The translations under genes and the position numbers were made by a program. Positions 32,116 through 41,426 of a stretch of DNA of 64,000 nucleotides are shown here, in pieces. Below the pieces are notes generated by a model. That model did no database searches, was not told where the DNA came from, and worked only from the letters and a program-made list of their open reading frames with translations. Each line of letters starts with the position of its first letter. The stretch's first letter is position 1. Source of the stretch: Larkinella insperata (GTDB lineage: Bacteria > Bacteroidota > Bacteroidia > Cytophagales > Spirosomataceae); the NCBI RefSeq assembly GCF_026248825.1, contig NZ_CP110973.1, forward strand, positions 5,477,501 to 5,541,500, in the 5' to 3' direction.

Positions 32116-32913
32116 TTACTGCTTTTTGTAATACCGGACGTAATCAATGGTAAAGGTAAACGGAAATTTTGAGTAATCGACTGCGCCCCCGCTGGTGCCG
32201 CCCAGGGCCAGATTCAGCAGCAGGAAATGCGGTTTGGTGAACGGCATCCATTCACCCGCGGGCATGTCGCTGGCCCGGTAAATGGCGTAGTTGATATCAT
32301 CGATAAAAATCCGGATTTCCTCTTTATCCCATTCGAGAATGTACGTGTGAAAGGCGTCCGACAGGTCCGGTATGGGGGGTGACACGCTGATCTTTGCGGC
32401 ATCTTTGCCATTGGCGTCGGCTTTGTGCAAACTGCCAAAAACGTACTGCGGAGCATAGCCCAGCCACTCCATGATGTCGATTTCACCGCTGGCCGGCCAG
32501 CCTACTTCGTACCGGTTGGTGCCCAGGGTCCAGATGGCGGGCCAAGCGCCTTTGCCCGTCGGGAGTTTGGCCCGAACTTCAACTTTACCGTACAGAAAAT
32601 CGGCTTTTCCGAGGGTGACCAGACAGGCCGAACTTACCGGGTGGGTTTCGGTGCTATCGTTTAAGGCCGTGATAATCAAATTTCCATTTTCAACCCGGCT
32701 GTTTTTCAGGCGTTTTGGCTGGTAATATTGCAGTTCCTGATTCCGGATATAGCCTTCCTGGTAGGTCCAGCGCGTTGAGTCGGGCAACCCGGTATAGTTA
32801 AATTCGTCGGCCCACACCAGTTGATAGGTCGGTTCGGGCGGGGGCTCCGGTTTGCGTTTGCAGGAAACAAAGACGACACCAAACAGACCGGCAACGATCA
32901 GGAAATACTTCAT
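32116..32913 (-). CDS. GH16 family glycoside hydrolase lipoprotein
   Basis: A 265-residue beta-jelly-roll glucanase-type enzyme. The signal ends in VVFVSC (Cys18), so it is a lipoprotein. The catalytic motif GEIDIMEW holds nucleophile Glu144, Asp146 and acid/base Glu149. WADEFNY and KGAWPAIWTLG are typical of laminarinase-like GH16 members that cut beta-1,3- or beta-1,3-1,4-glucans. It begins 7 bases after the GDPD gene on the same strand, so the two are co-transcribed. Confidence 0.94.
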   Translation of the reverse strand: MKYFLIVAGLFGVVFVSCKRKPEPPPEPTYQLVWADEFNYTGLPDSTRWTYQEGYIRNQELQYYQPKRLKNSRVENGNLIITALNDSTETHPVSSACLVTLGKADFLYGKVEVRAKLPTGKGAWPAIWTLGTNRYEVGWPASGEIDIMEWLGYAPQYVFGSLHKADANGKDAAKISVSPPIPDLSDAFHTYILEWDKEEIRIFIDDINYAIYRASDMPAGEWMPFTKPHFLLLNLALGGTSGGAVDYSKFPFTFTIDYVRYYKKQ

Positions 32914-32920
32914 ACGTTTA

Positions 32921-33706
32921 TCACTTCAGGAGTTCGAGCAACAGTTCGGGTTCGTCGGTCGTGATAAAATTCACGTACTGATCCAGAAACCATTGCATAC
33001 TGATTCGATCATTGACCGTCCAGACGGTAACGGCCAGGTGCTGGTCCCGGGCTTCCCGGATCCAGCCCGGTCTCAGCGTCAAGACGGCGTAATTATAGGA
33101 CAGGCCCGAAAAGCCATCGGTGACCAACTGCCCGGGCGTCTGATCACCGTTCAGGTACGAAACCCGGGCCGACGCATCCAGCGCCAGGATGTGTTTGCAC
33201 ACCTCGTAATCAAAGCTGCAGTAATCAACCAGCCCCTCCGCCTTCAGCGCTTTCACCAGTTCAACGGCTTTGCGGGCGGTAGCCAGAGAACGCTCCTTGC
33301 TCACGCGGGAGCCTTTTATTTCGAGCATCAACCGGGTTTTAGCCTGCTTGATCCCTTCGGTCAGGTACGTCCGCAGGGTGGGCAGGGCTTCGCCGTTGCT
33401 CAATTTCAGGGTCGCAAGCTGGGCCGCGGGCGTGGTTTCGATGGAAATCCCGTTGATTGAATTGTCGTGATGAATAAACAGAACCGAGTCGGCCGACATC
33501 TGTACGTCAAACTCGCTGCCGGAGCACCCCAGTTGGATGGCCCGCCGGAGCGAAGCCAGCGAGTTTTCGGGGACCCCCGCGGTTTTCCAGGCTCCGCGGT
33601 GGGCAATTACGCGGGTTACGTAGTCGGGGGTAGAAACGGGATCTTTTCGACAACTGCTTGCGGTAATCAGAACCAAGAAAAACAAATACGTCCACCAATT
33701 GCTCAT
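32921..33706 (-). CDS. Glycerophosphodiester phosphodiesterase family lipoprotein
   Basis: A 261-residue GDPD-type TIM barrel with a lipoprotein signal (FLVLITASSC, Cys19). Catalytic and metal residues are present: HRG (His36, Arg37), PENS (Glu47), EFDVQ (Glu65, Asp67) and IHHD (His79/His80). It hydrolyses glycerophosphodiesters to glycerol phosphate and an alcohol, or related polymers such as teichoic-type chains. The frame starts 10 codons earlier, but the ATG at 33706 begins the signal peptide. It is the first gene of a two-gene unit with GH16. Confidence 0.9.
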   Translation of the reverse strand: MSNWWTYLFFLVLITASSCRKDPVSTPDYVTRVIAHRGAWKTAGVPENSLASLRRAIQLGCSGSEFDVQMSADSVLFIHHDNSINGISIETTPAAQLATLKLSNGEALPTLRTYLTEGIKQAKTRLMLEIKGSRVSKERSLATARKAVELVKALKAEGLVDYCSFDYEVCKHILALDASARVSYLNGDQTPGQLVTDGFSGLSYNYAVLTLRPGWIREARDQHLAVTVWTVNDRISMQWFLDQYVNFITTDEPELLLELLK

Positions 33707-33792
33707 ACGTGCGCCGACTTTCCTGTTGAAAGCCATTGAGTTTCCAAGATACTAACGTTTCCGTACGCTTAATCGATGAACGAAAATAAATA

Positions 33793-33800
33793 CAAAGCTA
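33793..33800 (-). promoter_or_regulatory. Bacteroidota -7 box for the GDPD-GH16 unit
   Basis: The minus strand reads TAGCTTTG, a full match to TAnnTTTG, 87 bases before the ATG at 33706. Confidence 0.45.
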
Positions 33801-33863
33801 AACTTCTATCCGGAAAACTCGGTTAAACAGGGAATCCTTCCGCTCACCTGGCATCATTACCGC

Positions 33864-35927
33864 ATGAATCGACTAGCCCAAGAAAGTAGCCCCTATCTGC
33901 TGCAACACGCCCACAACCCGGTTGACTGGTACCCGTGGGGGCCGGAAGCCCTGCAGAAAGCTCAGCAGGAAAATAAACCGATTCTGGTCAGCATCGGTTA
34001 CTCAGCCTGCCACTGGTGCCACGTTATGGAACGTGAATCCTTTGAAAACGGGCAGATTGCGCAGGTCATGAACCAGCATTTTGTCTGCATCAAAGTGGAC
34101 CGCGAAGAACGGCCGGACGTGGATGCTATCTACATGGATGCCGTCCAGGCAATGGGTGTGCAGGGCGGCTGGCCGCTGAATGTTTTCCTGATGCCCGACG
34201 CCAAACCGTTTTACGGTCTCACGTATCTGCCCCCCCGGCAGTGGGTTAACCTGCTGACGAGCGTGCGTTCGGCGTTCAACGAGCATCCGGACCAGCTGGC
34301 CGAATCGGCGGAAGGGTTTGCGCGGCACCTGAACATGAGCGTCTCCGAGCAGTACTACCTGACCGATACCGCGCCCCAATTTAGCCGGGACCTGCTCGAT
34401 GCAATGTACCAGAAACTCGAAACCTCCTTTGATTCGGTGAAGGGCGGCCCCCGCAAAGCGCCCAAGTTTCCGATGCCGAGCATTTACGGTTTTTTGCTGC
34501 GGTATTATCACGTGACAAAAAACAACGCGGCCCTGGATCACATTCGCCGGACGCTCGACTTCATGGCCCTGGGCGGTATCTACGACCAGATCGGGGGCGG
34601 CTTTGCGCGGTACTCCGTCGATGACCAGTGGTTTGCGCCCCATTTTGAAAAAATGCTGTACGACAACGGCCAGTTGCTCACGCTCTATTCGGAAACGTAC
34701 AGTTTAACCCAAAGCCCGCTGTACGAAAAAACCGTTTTCCAAACGATTAACTTTCTAAAACGCGAACTGACCAGTCCGGAAGGCGGTTTCTATTCGGCGC
34801 TGGATGCCGACAGCGAGGGCGTGGAAGGCAAGTTTTACACCTGGACAACGCCCGAACTCCAGCAGGCGCTGGGCGACGACTTCAACTGGTTCAGCGAATT
34901 GTACCACATTGCTCCCGAGGGCAACTGGGAAGAACACGAGGGTGTTGGACGCAATATTCTGCACCGGGTGGTTTCAGACGCCGATTTTGCCCGGATGCAG
35001 GGCCTTACGCTGGCCGAACTGTCGGAAAAACTAACTACCACCCACCAGAAATTGATGGCGATCCGCGAAACCCGGATCCGGCCCGGCCTGGACGATAAAA
35101 TTCTGTGTTCCTGGAATGGCCTCATGCTGAAGGGACTGGTGACGGCCTACCGGGTTTTCGGCGAAGCGTCCTTTCTGGAACTGGCCGAGCAGAATGCCCG
35201 CTTCATTCGGGAAAAACTTACCCAGCCCGAAACCGGCCAGCTCTGGCATAGTTACAAAACCGGGGTCAACGGCGCACCGGGCGTGGCTTCCATCACGGCT
35301 TATCTGGAGGATTACGCTGCGGTGATCGACGGGTACCTGGCGCTTTATCAGGCCACGTTCAAAGAAGCCTACCTGCGCGAAGCCGACCGTCTCACCCGGT
35401 ATACACTCGATCATTTCTGGGATGAAGAGGATCACCTGTTCTTTTTCACCGACCAGACCGGAGAGTCCCTGATTGCCCGCAAAAAAGAGGTGTTTGACAA
35501 TGTGATTCCGGCTTCCAACTCGATGATGGCCCATAACCTCTATACGCTCAGCCTGTTGTTGGAACAACCCGTTGAGGGCGCACCGGCTTATACCGATCTG
35601 CTGGAATCGATGATGGGCCGGGTGCAATCCCTGCTTCAGCAAAACGCCGAGTACCTGACCCATTGGGCCGCCCTGTATGCGATGCGGGTTCAGCCGACCG
35701 CCGAGATTGCGGTGGTTGGGCCGGACGTTCAGCAATTCCGGCGGGAGATCGACCAACGGTTTTACCCGAATAAAGTGCTGGCCGGTACCGAAACGGAAAG
35801 CGCGCTGCCTCTGCTGGAAAATCGGACTCCGATCAACGGCCAGACGGCGGTTTACGTCTGCTATAACCGGGCCTGCCAGTTACCCGTCACCAGCGTGGAA
35901 GCAGCTTTTAATTTGCTGGAAAAATAA
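33864..35927 (+). CDS. Thioredoxin-domain protein DUF255 (YyaL/SPATA20-like)
   Basis: A 687-residue soluble protein. The N-terminal DUF255 thioredoxin-like domain (about 1-165) begins ESSPYLLQHAHNPVDWYPWG and has the redox-type CHWC (Cys49, Cys52). The rest (about 190-687) is an alpha/alpha toroid resembling N-acylglucosamine 2-epimerase-type folds, with GGIYDQIGGGFARYSVD and LYDNGQLL. Such proteins are widespread and of uncertain role; some work points to a link with redox or metabolic regulation. Full length and single-copy here, convergent with a small membrane protein gene 10 bases away. Confidence 0.92.
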   Translation: MNRLAQESSPYLLQHAHNPVDWYPWGPEALQKAQQENKPILVSIGYSACHWCHVMERESFENGQIAQVMNQHFVCIKVDREERPDVDAIYMDAVQAMGVQGGWPLNVFLMPDAKPFYGLTYLPPRQWVNLLTSVRSAFNEHPDQLAESAEGFARHLNMSVSEQYYLTDTAPQFSRDLLDAMYQKLETSFDSVKGGPRKAPKFPMPSIYGFLLRYYHVTKNNAALDHIRRTLDFMALGGIYDQIGGGFARYSVDDQWFAPHFEKMLYDNGQLLTLYSETYSLTQSPLYEKTVFQTINFLKRELTSPEGGFYSALDADSEGVEGKFYTWTTPELQQALGDDFNWFSELYHIAPEGNWEEHEGVGRNILHRVVSDADFARMQGLTLAELSEKLTTTHQKLMAIRETRIRPGLDDKILCSWNGLMLKGLVTAYRVFGEASFLELAEQNARFIREKLTQPETGQLWHSYKTGVNGAPGVASITAYLEDYAAVIDGYLALYQATFKEAYLREADRLTRYTLDHFWDEEDHLFFFTDQTGESLIARKKEVFDNVIPASNSMMAHNLYTLSLLLEQPVEGAPAYTDLLESMMGRVQSLLQQNAEYLTHWAALYAMRVQPTAEIAVVGPDVQQFRREIDQRFYPNKVLAGTETESALPLLENRTPINGQTAVYVCYNRACQLPVTSVEAAFNLLEK

Positions 35928-35937
35928 AGAAGGAGAC

Positions 35938-36132
35938 TTACTGGATCGTTTTCACGACGAGAAACTGCATTTTGGGACTGGAGGAGGTCGCTTCCCGGCT
36001 GAAGGTAATTTTGCCTTCGACAACCTGCATCAGTTTCGCCCGAACCTGGGCCCGGCCCAGGGCGCTCATGACGATCCCAATAACCAGATAGATTCCGACA
36101 AGCATCAAACGGTGGCCCAAAATTCTTCTCAT
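35938..36132 (-). CDS. Small single-pass membrane protein
   Basis: A 64-residue protein with one hydrophobic helix (about 6-24, LGHRLMLVGIYLVIGIVMSAL) and a charged soluble tail. A full-match promoter box lies 27 bases upstream of its ATG, which supports expression. No family recognised. Confidence 0.6.
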   Translation of the reverse strand: MRRILGHRLMLVGIYLVIGIVMSALGRAQVRAKLMQVVEGKITFSREATSSSPKMQFLVVKTIQ

Positions 36133-36158
36133 AACTTCACAGGTAGGTAATGTTGGGA

Positions 36159-36166
36159 CAAAAGTA
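36159..36166 (-). promoter_or_regulatory. Bacteroidota -7 box for the small membrane protein
   Basis: The minus strand reads TACTTTTG, matching TAnnTTTG, 27 bases before the ATG at 36132. Confidence 0.5.
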
Positions 36167-36188
36167 GAGCATCCCCGTGACTTTATGG

Positions 36189-36227
36189 TACGTAGTTTCC
36201 CCTGTTTTGCCGGGGAAAAAGTACGTA
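36189..36227. repeat. Hairpin element after ruvC
   Basis: TACGTA at 36189-36194 and 36222-36227 flanks an inner stem TTTCCCC/GGGGAAA (36196-36202 with 36212-36218); the two stems are offset by a small bulge. It lies just after the ruvC stop and may act as its terminator. Confidence 0.4.
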
Positions 36228-36236
36228 ATTCGAGCG

Positions 36237-36836
36237 TCAGGAGATCCGTCCGGGATTTTCGTTCACAAACGCCGACCAGGCCCCTTTTTTCGTTTTTTTA
36301 CCAGTTGATTTTTTACCCGGCAGGGCGTCTTTGTGGAAGTAATGACAAATGGCGATCGCCAGCGCGTCGGTGGCATCAAAAAACTCGGGGTCCAGTTCAA
36401 CCCGCAGCAAATGGCCCACCATGTGCGAAACCTGCTCCTTGGCGGCATTCCCGTTGCCCGTCACCGACTGCTTGACCCGGCGGGGAGCGTACTCAACAAT
36501 CGGAATTCCGCGCGACAGCGCAGCCGCCATTACCACGCCCTGCGCCCGGCCCAATTTGAGCATAGCCTGCACGTTTTTGCCGAAAAACGGGTCCTCAATC
36601 GCCATCTCGTCGGGCAGGTATTCTTCAATGAGCTGAATCATCCGCTCAAAGAGTTTCTTTAATTTCAGTTCGTGGGTGCTATATTTGCTCAGGTGAATGA
36701 CACCGTATTGCAACATATCCATCTGGGCTTTCCGAATTCCGATGACCCCATAGCCCGCAATCTGAGTGCCGGGATCGACGCCCAGAATAATCTTTTCGTA
36801 CAGTTCATGTTCGGGAGCGGGAGTTGAAACGGGCAT
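36237..36836 (-). CDS. ruvC: Holliday junction resolvase RuvC
   Basis: A 199-residue endonuclease that cuts four-way DNA junctions in recombination. Active-site carboxylates are visible in ILGVDPGTQIAGYG, DEMAIEDPFFGKN and DATDALAIAICHY, together with the KQSVTGNGNAAKEQV loop. Length is a little above the usual 160-190 because of a short N-terminal extension and a basic C-terminal tail. It is transcribed divergently from the flippase-like gene. Confidence 0.97.
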   Translation of the reverse strand: MPVSTPAPEHELYEKIILGVDPGTQIAGYGVIGIRKAQMDMLQYGVIHLSKYSTHELKLKKLFERMIQLIEEYLPDEMAIEDPFFGKNVQAMLKLGRAQGVVMAAALSRGIPIVEYAPRRVKQSVTGNGNAAKEQVSHMVGHLLRVELDPEFFDATDALAIAICHYFHKDALPGKKSTGKKTKKGAWSAFVNENPGRIS

Positions 36837-36868
36837 GGAATTTTGTACGGTGTTTTAGCAGTGATGAT

Positions 36869-37858
36869 ATGCAAAGTAACGGTTTCGTCCCGCAAAGAAC
36901 GTATTCCAGGACCAAAAAAATCGCGTTTTGGTCAAAAATCGGTATCCTTCTCCTGATTGTCAGCTATATTTTTTTAACCGTTAACCGTCAGCAACACGAT
37001 TTCCAATCGGCCTGGCGGTATTGGCAAAATGCCAACTGGCTTAGCTTCTCCGCCTTTCTCCTCCTGCTGCTCACGCCCGTCAACTGGTTACTGGAAGCCC
37101 TGAAGTGGCAGATTCTGGTCCGCCGGGTCGAACCCATTTCGCTGGGGGAAGCCACGCAGGGCGTTCTGGCGGGGTTAGCGATGGGGTTTGCCCTGCCCGC
37201 TCAGTTGGGCGACACGGCCGGGCGGCTGCTGTCGCTGCGCTCCGACCAACGCTGGGAAGGCATCGGGGCCGCGCTGGTTTCAGGTGGGATGCAGTTTTTC
37301 GCGGCCTTATTTTTCGGCACCGTCGCCCTGTTTGTTCGGTTGCAGACCGGGGCAACGGAGCTGCCAATGGCCCAGTGGATCTTGTTCTGGCTCCTGCTGC
37401 TGACGCTTGCGCTGGGTTTGCTGGCGGGCTGGTTTCGACACCGGCTGGCCCACCTCCCGTTCCGCTGGATGCAGCGCTGGGAAAAATACTGGGCCGTCGC
37501 TGCCCACTACACCACCCCCGAACTCTGGCTGGCCTTCGGGGTGGCAGCACTGCGTTACCTGACCTTTTCGCTGCAATTCTACCTGGCCATGAATTTATTC
37601 GGTATTGACCTGCCCATCCGGGAAACCACCACGGGCATCGGACTCGTTTACCTGGGCAAAACAATTATTCCGGCTTTCAACCTGCTGAGTGATCTGGGCG
37701 TCCGGGAAGCAACGTCGATGTGGGTTTTCGGCCAGTGGCAGGTGCCCGCAACCCAGATTCTGTCGGCGACCCTCACCCTGTGGCTGATCAACATCCTGGC
37801 TCCGGTGCTGGTCGGGTTGTTCTGGGTCTGGAAATTAAAACTGACAAACCGTCACTAG
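36869..37858 (+). CDS. Lysylphosphatidylglycerol synthase TM-region-like (UPF0104) membrane protein
   Basis: A 329-residue membrane protein with about 8 helices. Signatures of the UPF0104/LPG synthase flippase-like family: NWLLEALKWQILVRR, GLAMGFALPAQLGDTAGR, and YLGKTIIPAFNLLSDLGVREA. It lacks the soluble aminoacyl-transfer domain of MprF. In many genomes such proteins sit with glycosyltransferases and may flip lipid-linked substrates. The frame extends upstream into ruvC's start region; I chose the ATG at 36869. It heads a six-gene run whose next start is 3 bases after its stop. Confidence 0.85.
   Translation: MQSNGFVPQRTYSRTKKIAFWSKIGILLLIVSYIFLTVNRQQHDFQSAWRYWQNANWLSFSAFLLLLLTPVNWLLEALKWQILVRRVEPISLGEATQGVLAGLAMGFALPAQLGDTAGRLLSLRSDQRWEGIGAALVSGGMQFFAALFFGTVALFVRLQTGATELPMAQWILFWLLLLTLALGLLAGWFRHRLAHLPFRWMQRWEKYWAVAAHYTTPELWLAFGVAALRYLTFSLQFYLAMNLFGIDLPIRETTTGIGLVYLGKTIIPAFNLLSDLGVREATSMWVFGQWQVPATQILSATLTLWLINILAPVLVGLFWVWKLKLTNRH
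36872..36878 (-). promoter_or_regulatory. Possible ruvC -7 box inside the start of the divergent gene
   Basis: The minus strand reads TACTTTG, one base shorter than the consensus, 36 bases before the ruvC ATG. It lies within the first codons of the + strand gene. Confidence 0.35.
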
Positions 37859-37861
37859 TTC

Positions 37862-38995
37862 ATGATTTACGTCCTGATCGGTATATCCATTCTCTACGCG
37901 TTGTTTACCTTGATTCTGGCCGTCACCTGGTGGCGAATGCCCGTTTTTAGGGCTTCGTCGGCTCCTCCCCCGGGCAATTTGCCCAGGATCAGCGTCATTA
38001 TTCCGGTTCGGAATGAAGCGTTTACGCTGCCGCTGTTGCTGGCGGACTTAAAAGCCCAGACGTATGCGCCCGATCTTTTTGAAGTCATCGTGGCCGATGA
38101 TTCTTCCACCGACAACACCCTGCAAATCGCGCAGGAACTGGCCAGGGCCGTTCCCTACGCCCTGCGCCCGCTGCCCCTCGCCAACGAACCGACGACCTCT
38201 CCCAAGAAGCGGGCTATCCGTCAGAGCATCACCCAGGCCACCGGCGACCTGATTGTCACCACCGACGGCGACTGCCGCGTGGGGCCGCGGTGGCTGGAAA
38301 GCATTGCGGTTTTTTACCAGCAAACCGGCGCCCGGCTGATCAGCGGTCCCATCAGTTTTAACTCCGACCACACGGTTTTCGGCAACCTGCAAACCGTGGA
38401 AAGCAGCAGTTTGATCGGCGCGGGAGCCTGCACCATGTACCTGGGTTCACCAACCATGTGCAACGGCGCTAACCTGACCTACGAAAAACGGGTTTTTGAA
38501 GCCGTAAGCGGTTTTGACGGCATCGACCACGTAGCTTCCGGCGACGATGAGCTGCTCATGCACAAAATCGCGAGCCGCTATCCTGGCGGGGTTAAGTTTC
38601 TGAAAAGCCCGGACGCCATTGTCCATACGGCTCCGCAGCCGGGCCTGCGCGCCTTTTACCACCAGCGGAAACGCTGGGCCAGCAAATGGCGGGCTTACCA
38701 GAGCATCTTGCCGTCGCTGCTGGCGGTTTTCATCTTTGCCAGCAACCTGGCCGTTCCGCTGGCCGTGATCGGGTACTGGTGCTTCGGGGTTTCCGGTTAC
38801 CAACTTATCGGCCTGACTGCCTTGAAAGCTGTGCCGGAGTGGCTATTTTTGGGCTCCGTGCTGACGTTTCTGAAAAAGAAGCGCGTCCTGATCTGGATTC
38901 CGGTTACTCAACTGGTCTATCCGCTGTACGTTGTTTTTTTTGGATTAGCCGCCCAGCAAAAAGGGTTTCGGTGGAAGGGCCGGGACCTGCAGTAA
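37862..38995 (+). CDS. GT2 family membrane glycosyltransferase
   Basis: A 377-residue transferase with an N-terminal membrane helix (about 2-22), a GT-A domain with ISVIIPVRNEAFTLP, VADDSSTDN and TTDGDCRVGPRW (DXD-type), an acceptor/processive-type HQRKRWASKW (QxxRW-like) near residue 270, and about three C-terminal helices. The QRKRW motif and C-terminal helices match processive or semi-processive polymerases such as the PgaC/cellulose synthase-like group. It probably works with the deacetylase and second GT2 that follow. Confidence 0.9.
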   Translation: MIYVLIGISILYALFTLILAVTWWRMPVFRASSAPPPGNLPRISVIIPVRNEAFTLPLLLADLKAQTYAPDLFEVIVADDSSTDNTLQIAQELARAVPYALRPLPLANEPTTSPKKRAIRQSITQATGDLIVTTDGDCRVGPRWLESIAVFYQQTGARLISGPISFNSDHTVFGNLQTVESSSLIGAGACTMYLGSPTMCNGANLTYEKRVFEAVSGFDGIDHVASGDDELLMHKIASRYPGGVKFLKSPDAIVHTAPQPGLRAFYHQRKRWASKWRAYQSILPSLLAVFIFASNLAVPLAVIGYWCFGVSGYQLIGLTALKAVPEWLFLGSVLTFLKKKRVLIWIPVTQLVYPLYVVFFGLAAQQKGFRWKGRDLQ

Positions 38996-39023
38996 CGGCC
39001 TTAAATCGTCTGAGAACCAACCT

Positions 39024-39659
39024 ATGTTTCTGCATAAAACGAATTTCCTGCTCCGGGCCCTGTTTCCCCGCTACACCTGGCGCGTTCCGACGCGGGAAAA
39101 AGTCATTTACCTGACCTTCGACGACGGACCGATTCCGGAAGTGACCGAATTTGTGCTGGAAACCCTGGGACAGCACCGGGCCCAAGCCACCTTTTTCTGC
39201 ATTGGCGACAACATCCGGAAACATCCCGGCATCTACCAGCTGGTCCAGAACGGGGGGCACTCGATTGGCAACCACACGTTCAACCACCTCAACGGCTGGA
39301 AAACCGACGATCAGCCGTATCTGGAAAATTTTCGTCAGTGTCAGCAGCAACTGGGCGTGACCACCCGGCTGTTTCGTCCGCCCTACGGTCGGGCCCGGCG
39401 CAGTCAGGCTGCCGAGATCCTGAAAACGCACGATGTGATTATGTGGGATGTGCTGACGGGCGACTTTTCCCAGTCCCTGACGCCGGACGTGGTTTTGGCG
39501 AAAACGCTGAAATACACCGAGCCGGGGTCAATCCTGCTGTTTCACGACAGCCTCAAAGCCTGGCCCCGCATGAGTTATGCCCTGCCGCGCGTTCTGGATC
39601 ACTTTTCCGAACAGGGCTACCGCTTTGAGCGCCTGCCCCAAACAACTCCGGGTTCGTGA
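39024..39659 (+). CDS. Polysaccharide deacetylase (NodB family, CE4)
   Basis: A 211-residue deacetylase removing N- or O-acetyl groups from polysaccharides. Motifs: TFDDGP (Asp pair), HSIGNHTFNH (metal His residues), RPPYGR, and a late LLFHDS. No clear signal peptide is seen at the chosen start, so either it is cytoplasmic or it is anchored by its basic N terminus. The next GT2 begins inside its stop codon with a GTGA overlap, so production is likely coupled. Confidence 0.92.
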   Translation: MFLHKTNFLLRALFPRYTWRVPTREKVIYLTFDDGPIPEVTEFVLETLGQHRAQATFFCIGDNIRKHPGIYQLVQNGGHSIGNHTFNHLNGWKTDDQPYLENFRQCQQQLGVTTRLFRPPYGRARRSQAAEILKTHDVIMWDVLTGDFSQSLTPDVVLAKTLKYTEPGSILLFHDSLKAWPRMSYALPRVLDHFSEQGYRFERLPQTTPGS

Positions 39660-40648
39660 GCATAGACGCCAGCATACTGATTGCCGCCCGCAACGAAGAA
39701 ACCACGATTTTGCACTGCCTGCAGGCCGTCGAACGGCTTCGCTATCCGCCAGACCGCTTCGAAGTGCTAATCGGCAACGACCAGTCGGAAGACCAAACCG
39801 GCGCGCTCGTCACTAATTTTATACGGGATAAACCCCATTTTCGTTTGGTTTCGATTACCGAACGGGTGGGGCAGCAGGCCGGGAAAGCCAACGTGCTGGC
39901 CCAGTTGGCTCACCACGCCCGGGGAGCGGTTTTGCTGTTTACCGACGCCGACTGCGAGGTGCCGCCCGACTGGATTCAGGGCATGCTAAGACCCTTTCGG
40001 GATGAAAAAACCGGCATTCTGACGGGTTGTACGCAGATTTTGGGTCGCAACGGATTTGAAAAGCTGCAGGCCGTCGACTGGTTTTACGGGCAGTACCTGA
40101 TCAAGCAACTCACCGATCTGGGCATTCCGGTTACGGCAATGGGCAACAACATGGCCGTTCGGCGGACGGCTTACGATGCGGTGGGCGGCTACGAAAGTTT
40201 GCCGTTTTCAATTGTTGAAGACTATCAACTCTTTACCGAGGTTGTCGGGCAACGGTTTTTTTTCGCCCAGCGGTTTGATCGGGAGGTTTTGGCCACAACC
40301 CGTCCGTTACCAACTGTTCAAAGCTGGTTGCACCAGCGCAAACGCTGGATGATGGGCGCATTGCAGTTACCGGCCTACTTTATCGTTCTGTTTTGTCTTC
40401 AATTGCTTTTTTACCCGTTTCTACTCTTTCTGGCCTTTTGGCTTCCCGGTACGGCCTTAATCCTCTGGGGTGTTAAATTTGGGGTTCAATCGGCGCAATT
40501 GCTCTGGATTCTGAATCGATTTCGCCGGTGGGATTTGTTACCGTATCTGATCGGCTATGAGTTTTACCTGCACATTGGGTATTTCGTATCGCTGGTTTAT
40601 TATTTGTTACCAACTCAAGTGGTCTGGAAAGGCCGAACCTACTCATGA
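39656..40648 (+). CDS. GT2 family membrane glycosyltransferase (second in the run)
   Basis: A 330-residue transferase starting with a GTG that overlaps the deacetylase stop by 4 bases. GT-A motifs: ASILIAARNEETTILHCL, NDQSEDQTG, FTDADCEVPPDW and the QRKRWMMGAL motif (about 225-235), followed by about two to three membrane helices. It parallels the other GT2 in the run, so the two may build one polymer or one may be regulatory. The TatD gene starts in its stop codon (ATGA). Confidence 0.9.
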   Translation: MSIDASILIAARNEETTILHCLQAVERLRYPPDRFEVLIGNDQSEDQTGALVTNFIRDKPHFRLVSITERVGQQAGKANVLAQLAHHARGAVLLFTDADCEVPPDWIQGMLRPFRDEKTGILTGCTQILGRNGFEKLQAVDWFYGQYLIKQLTDLGIPVTAMGNNMAVRRTAYDAVGGYESLPFSIVEDYQLFTEVVGQRFFFAQRFDREVLATTRPLPTVQSWLHQRKRWMMGALQLPAYFIVLFCLQLLFYPFLLFLAFWLPGTALILWGVKFGVQSAQLLWILNRFRRWDLLPYLIGYEFYLHIGYFVSLVYYLLPTQVVWKGRTYS

Positions 40649-41424
40649 TTGACACCCACGCCCATATTTACGACCTCCAGTTCGAAGACAAGGACGCCAT
40701 GCTGACGGCGGCCGCAGAACAGAAGGTGTCTCAAATCTGGATGCCCAACTGCGCCCGGGAAACCATCGACGCCATGATGGACCTGGCCGTTACCTACCCC
40801 GACCGGTGTTTGCCGATGATGGGCCTGCACCCCACCTACGTTTGCGAAACCGTGGAGGACGAACTGGCCGCGGTCGAGAGCTGGCTAAACCGGTACCCGT
40901 TTATTGCGATTGGGGAAATCGGACTGGATTTTTACTGGGACCTGACCCACGTTGACCGGCAGTTCGAAGCCTTTACGATTCAGCTTCAGTGGGCCTCGCA
41001 GCGGAATCTGCCGGTTTCCATCCACAGCCGCTCCGGGGCCAACGGCGGCCGGAATGCCTTTGCCGAATCTGCTGACCTGATCGAAAAGCTGGCCCTGCCG
41101 AACTTGAAGGGCATCTTTCACTGCTTTATCGGCACTGTCGACGAAGCCCGGCGCGCCATTGACCTGGGCTTTAAACTGGGGATTGGCGGGGTTTCGACCT
41201 TTAAAAACGGTGGACTGGACAAGGTCATACCGCACCTTGATCTGGAACACCTGGTGCTCGAAACCGATGCCCCGTATCTGGCACCGGTTCCCTACCGCGG
41301 CAAACGCAACGAACCGGCTTACCTGAAACTGATTGCCCAGCGGGTTGCCGATTTAAAGCAACTGCCGTTGGAACAGGTAGCCGAGCAGACAACCCGAAAC
41401 GCCCAACAGTTACTCCAACGCTAA
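40645..41424 (+). CDS. TatD family metal-dependent hydrolase
   Basis: A 259-residue TIM-barrel metallohydrolase. Metal ligands: DTHAH (His5, His7), GEIGLDFYWD (Glu), IHSRSG, FHCFIG and ETDAPYL (Asp). TatD-type proteins are DNases or deacylases of quality-control pathways. It overlaps the upstream GT2 by ATGA, probably because of operon packing and not shared function. Confidence 0.95.
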   Translation: MIDTHAHIYDLQFEDKDAMLTAAAEQKVSQIWMPNCARETIDAMMDLAVTYPDRCLPMMGLHPTYVCETVEDELAAVESWLNRYPFIAIGEIGLDFYWDLTHVDRQFEAFTIQLQWASQRNLPVSIHSRSGANGGRNAFAESADLIEKLALPNLKGIFHCFIGTVDEARRAIDLGFKLGIGGVSTFKNGGLDKVIPHLDLEHLVLETDAPYLAPVPYRGKRNEPAYLKLIAQRVADLKQLPLEQVAEQTTRNAQQLLQR

Positions 41425-41426
41425 GC

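Noticed and set aside
36189..36227. tRNA or riboswitch-like structure after ruvC
   Set aside because: A simple offset hairpin with no conserved core; a terminator-like role is simpler.
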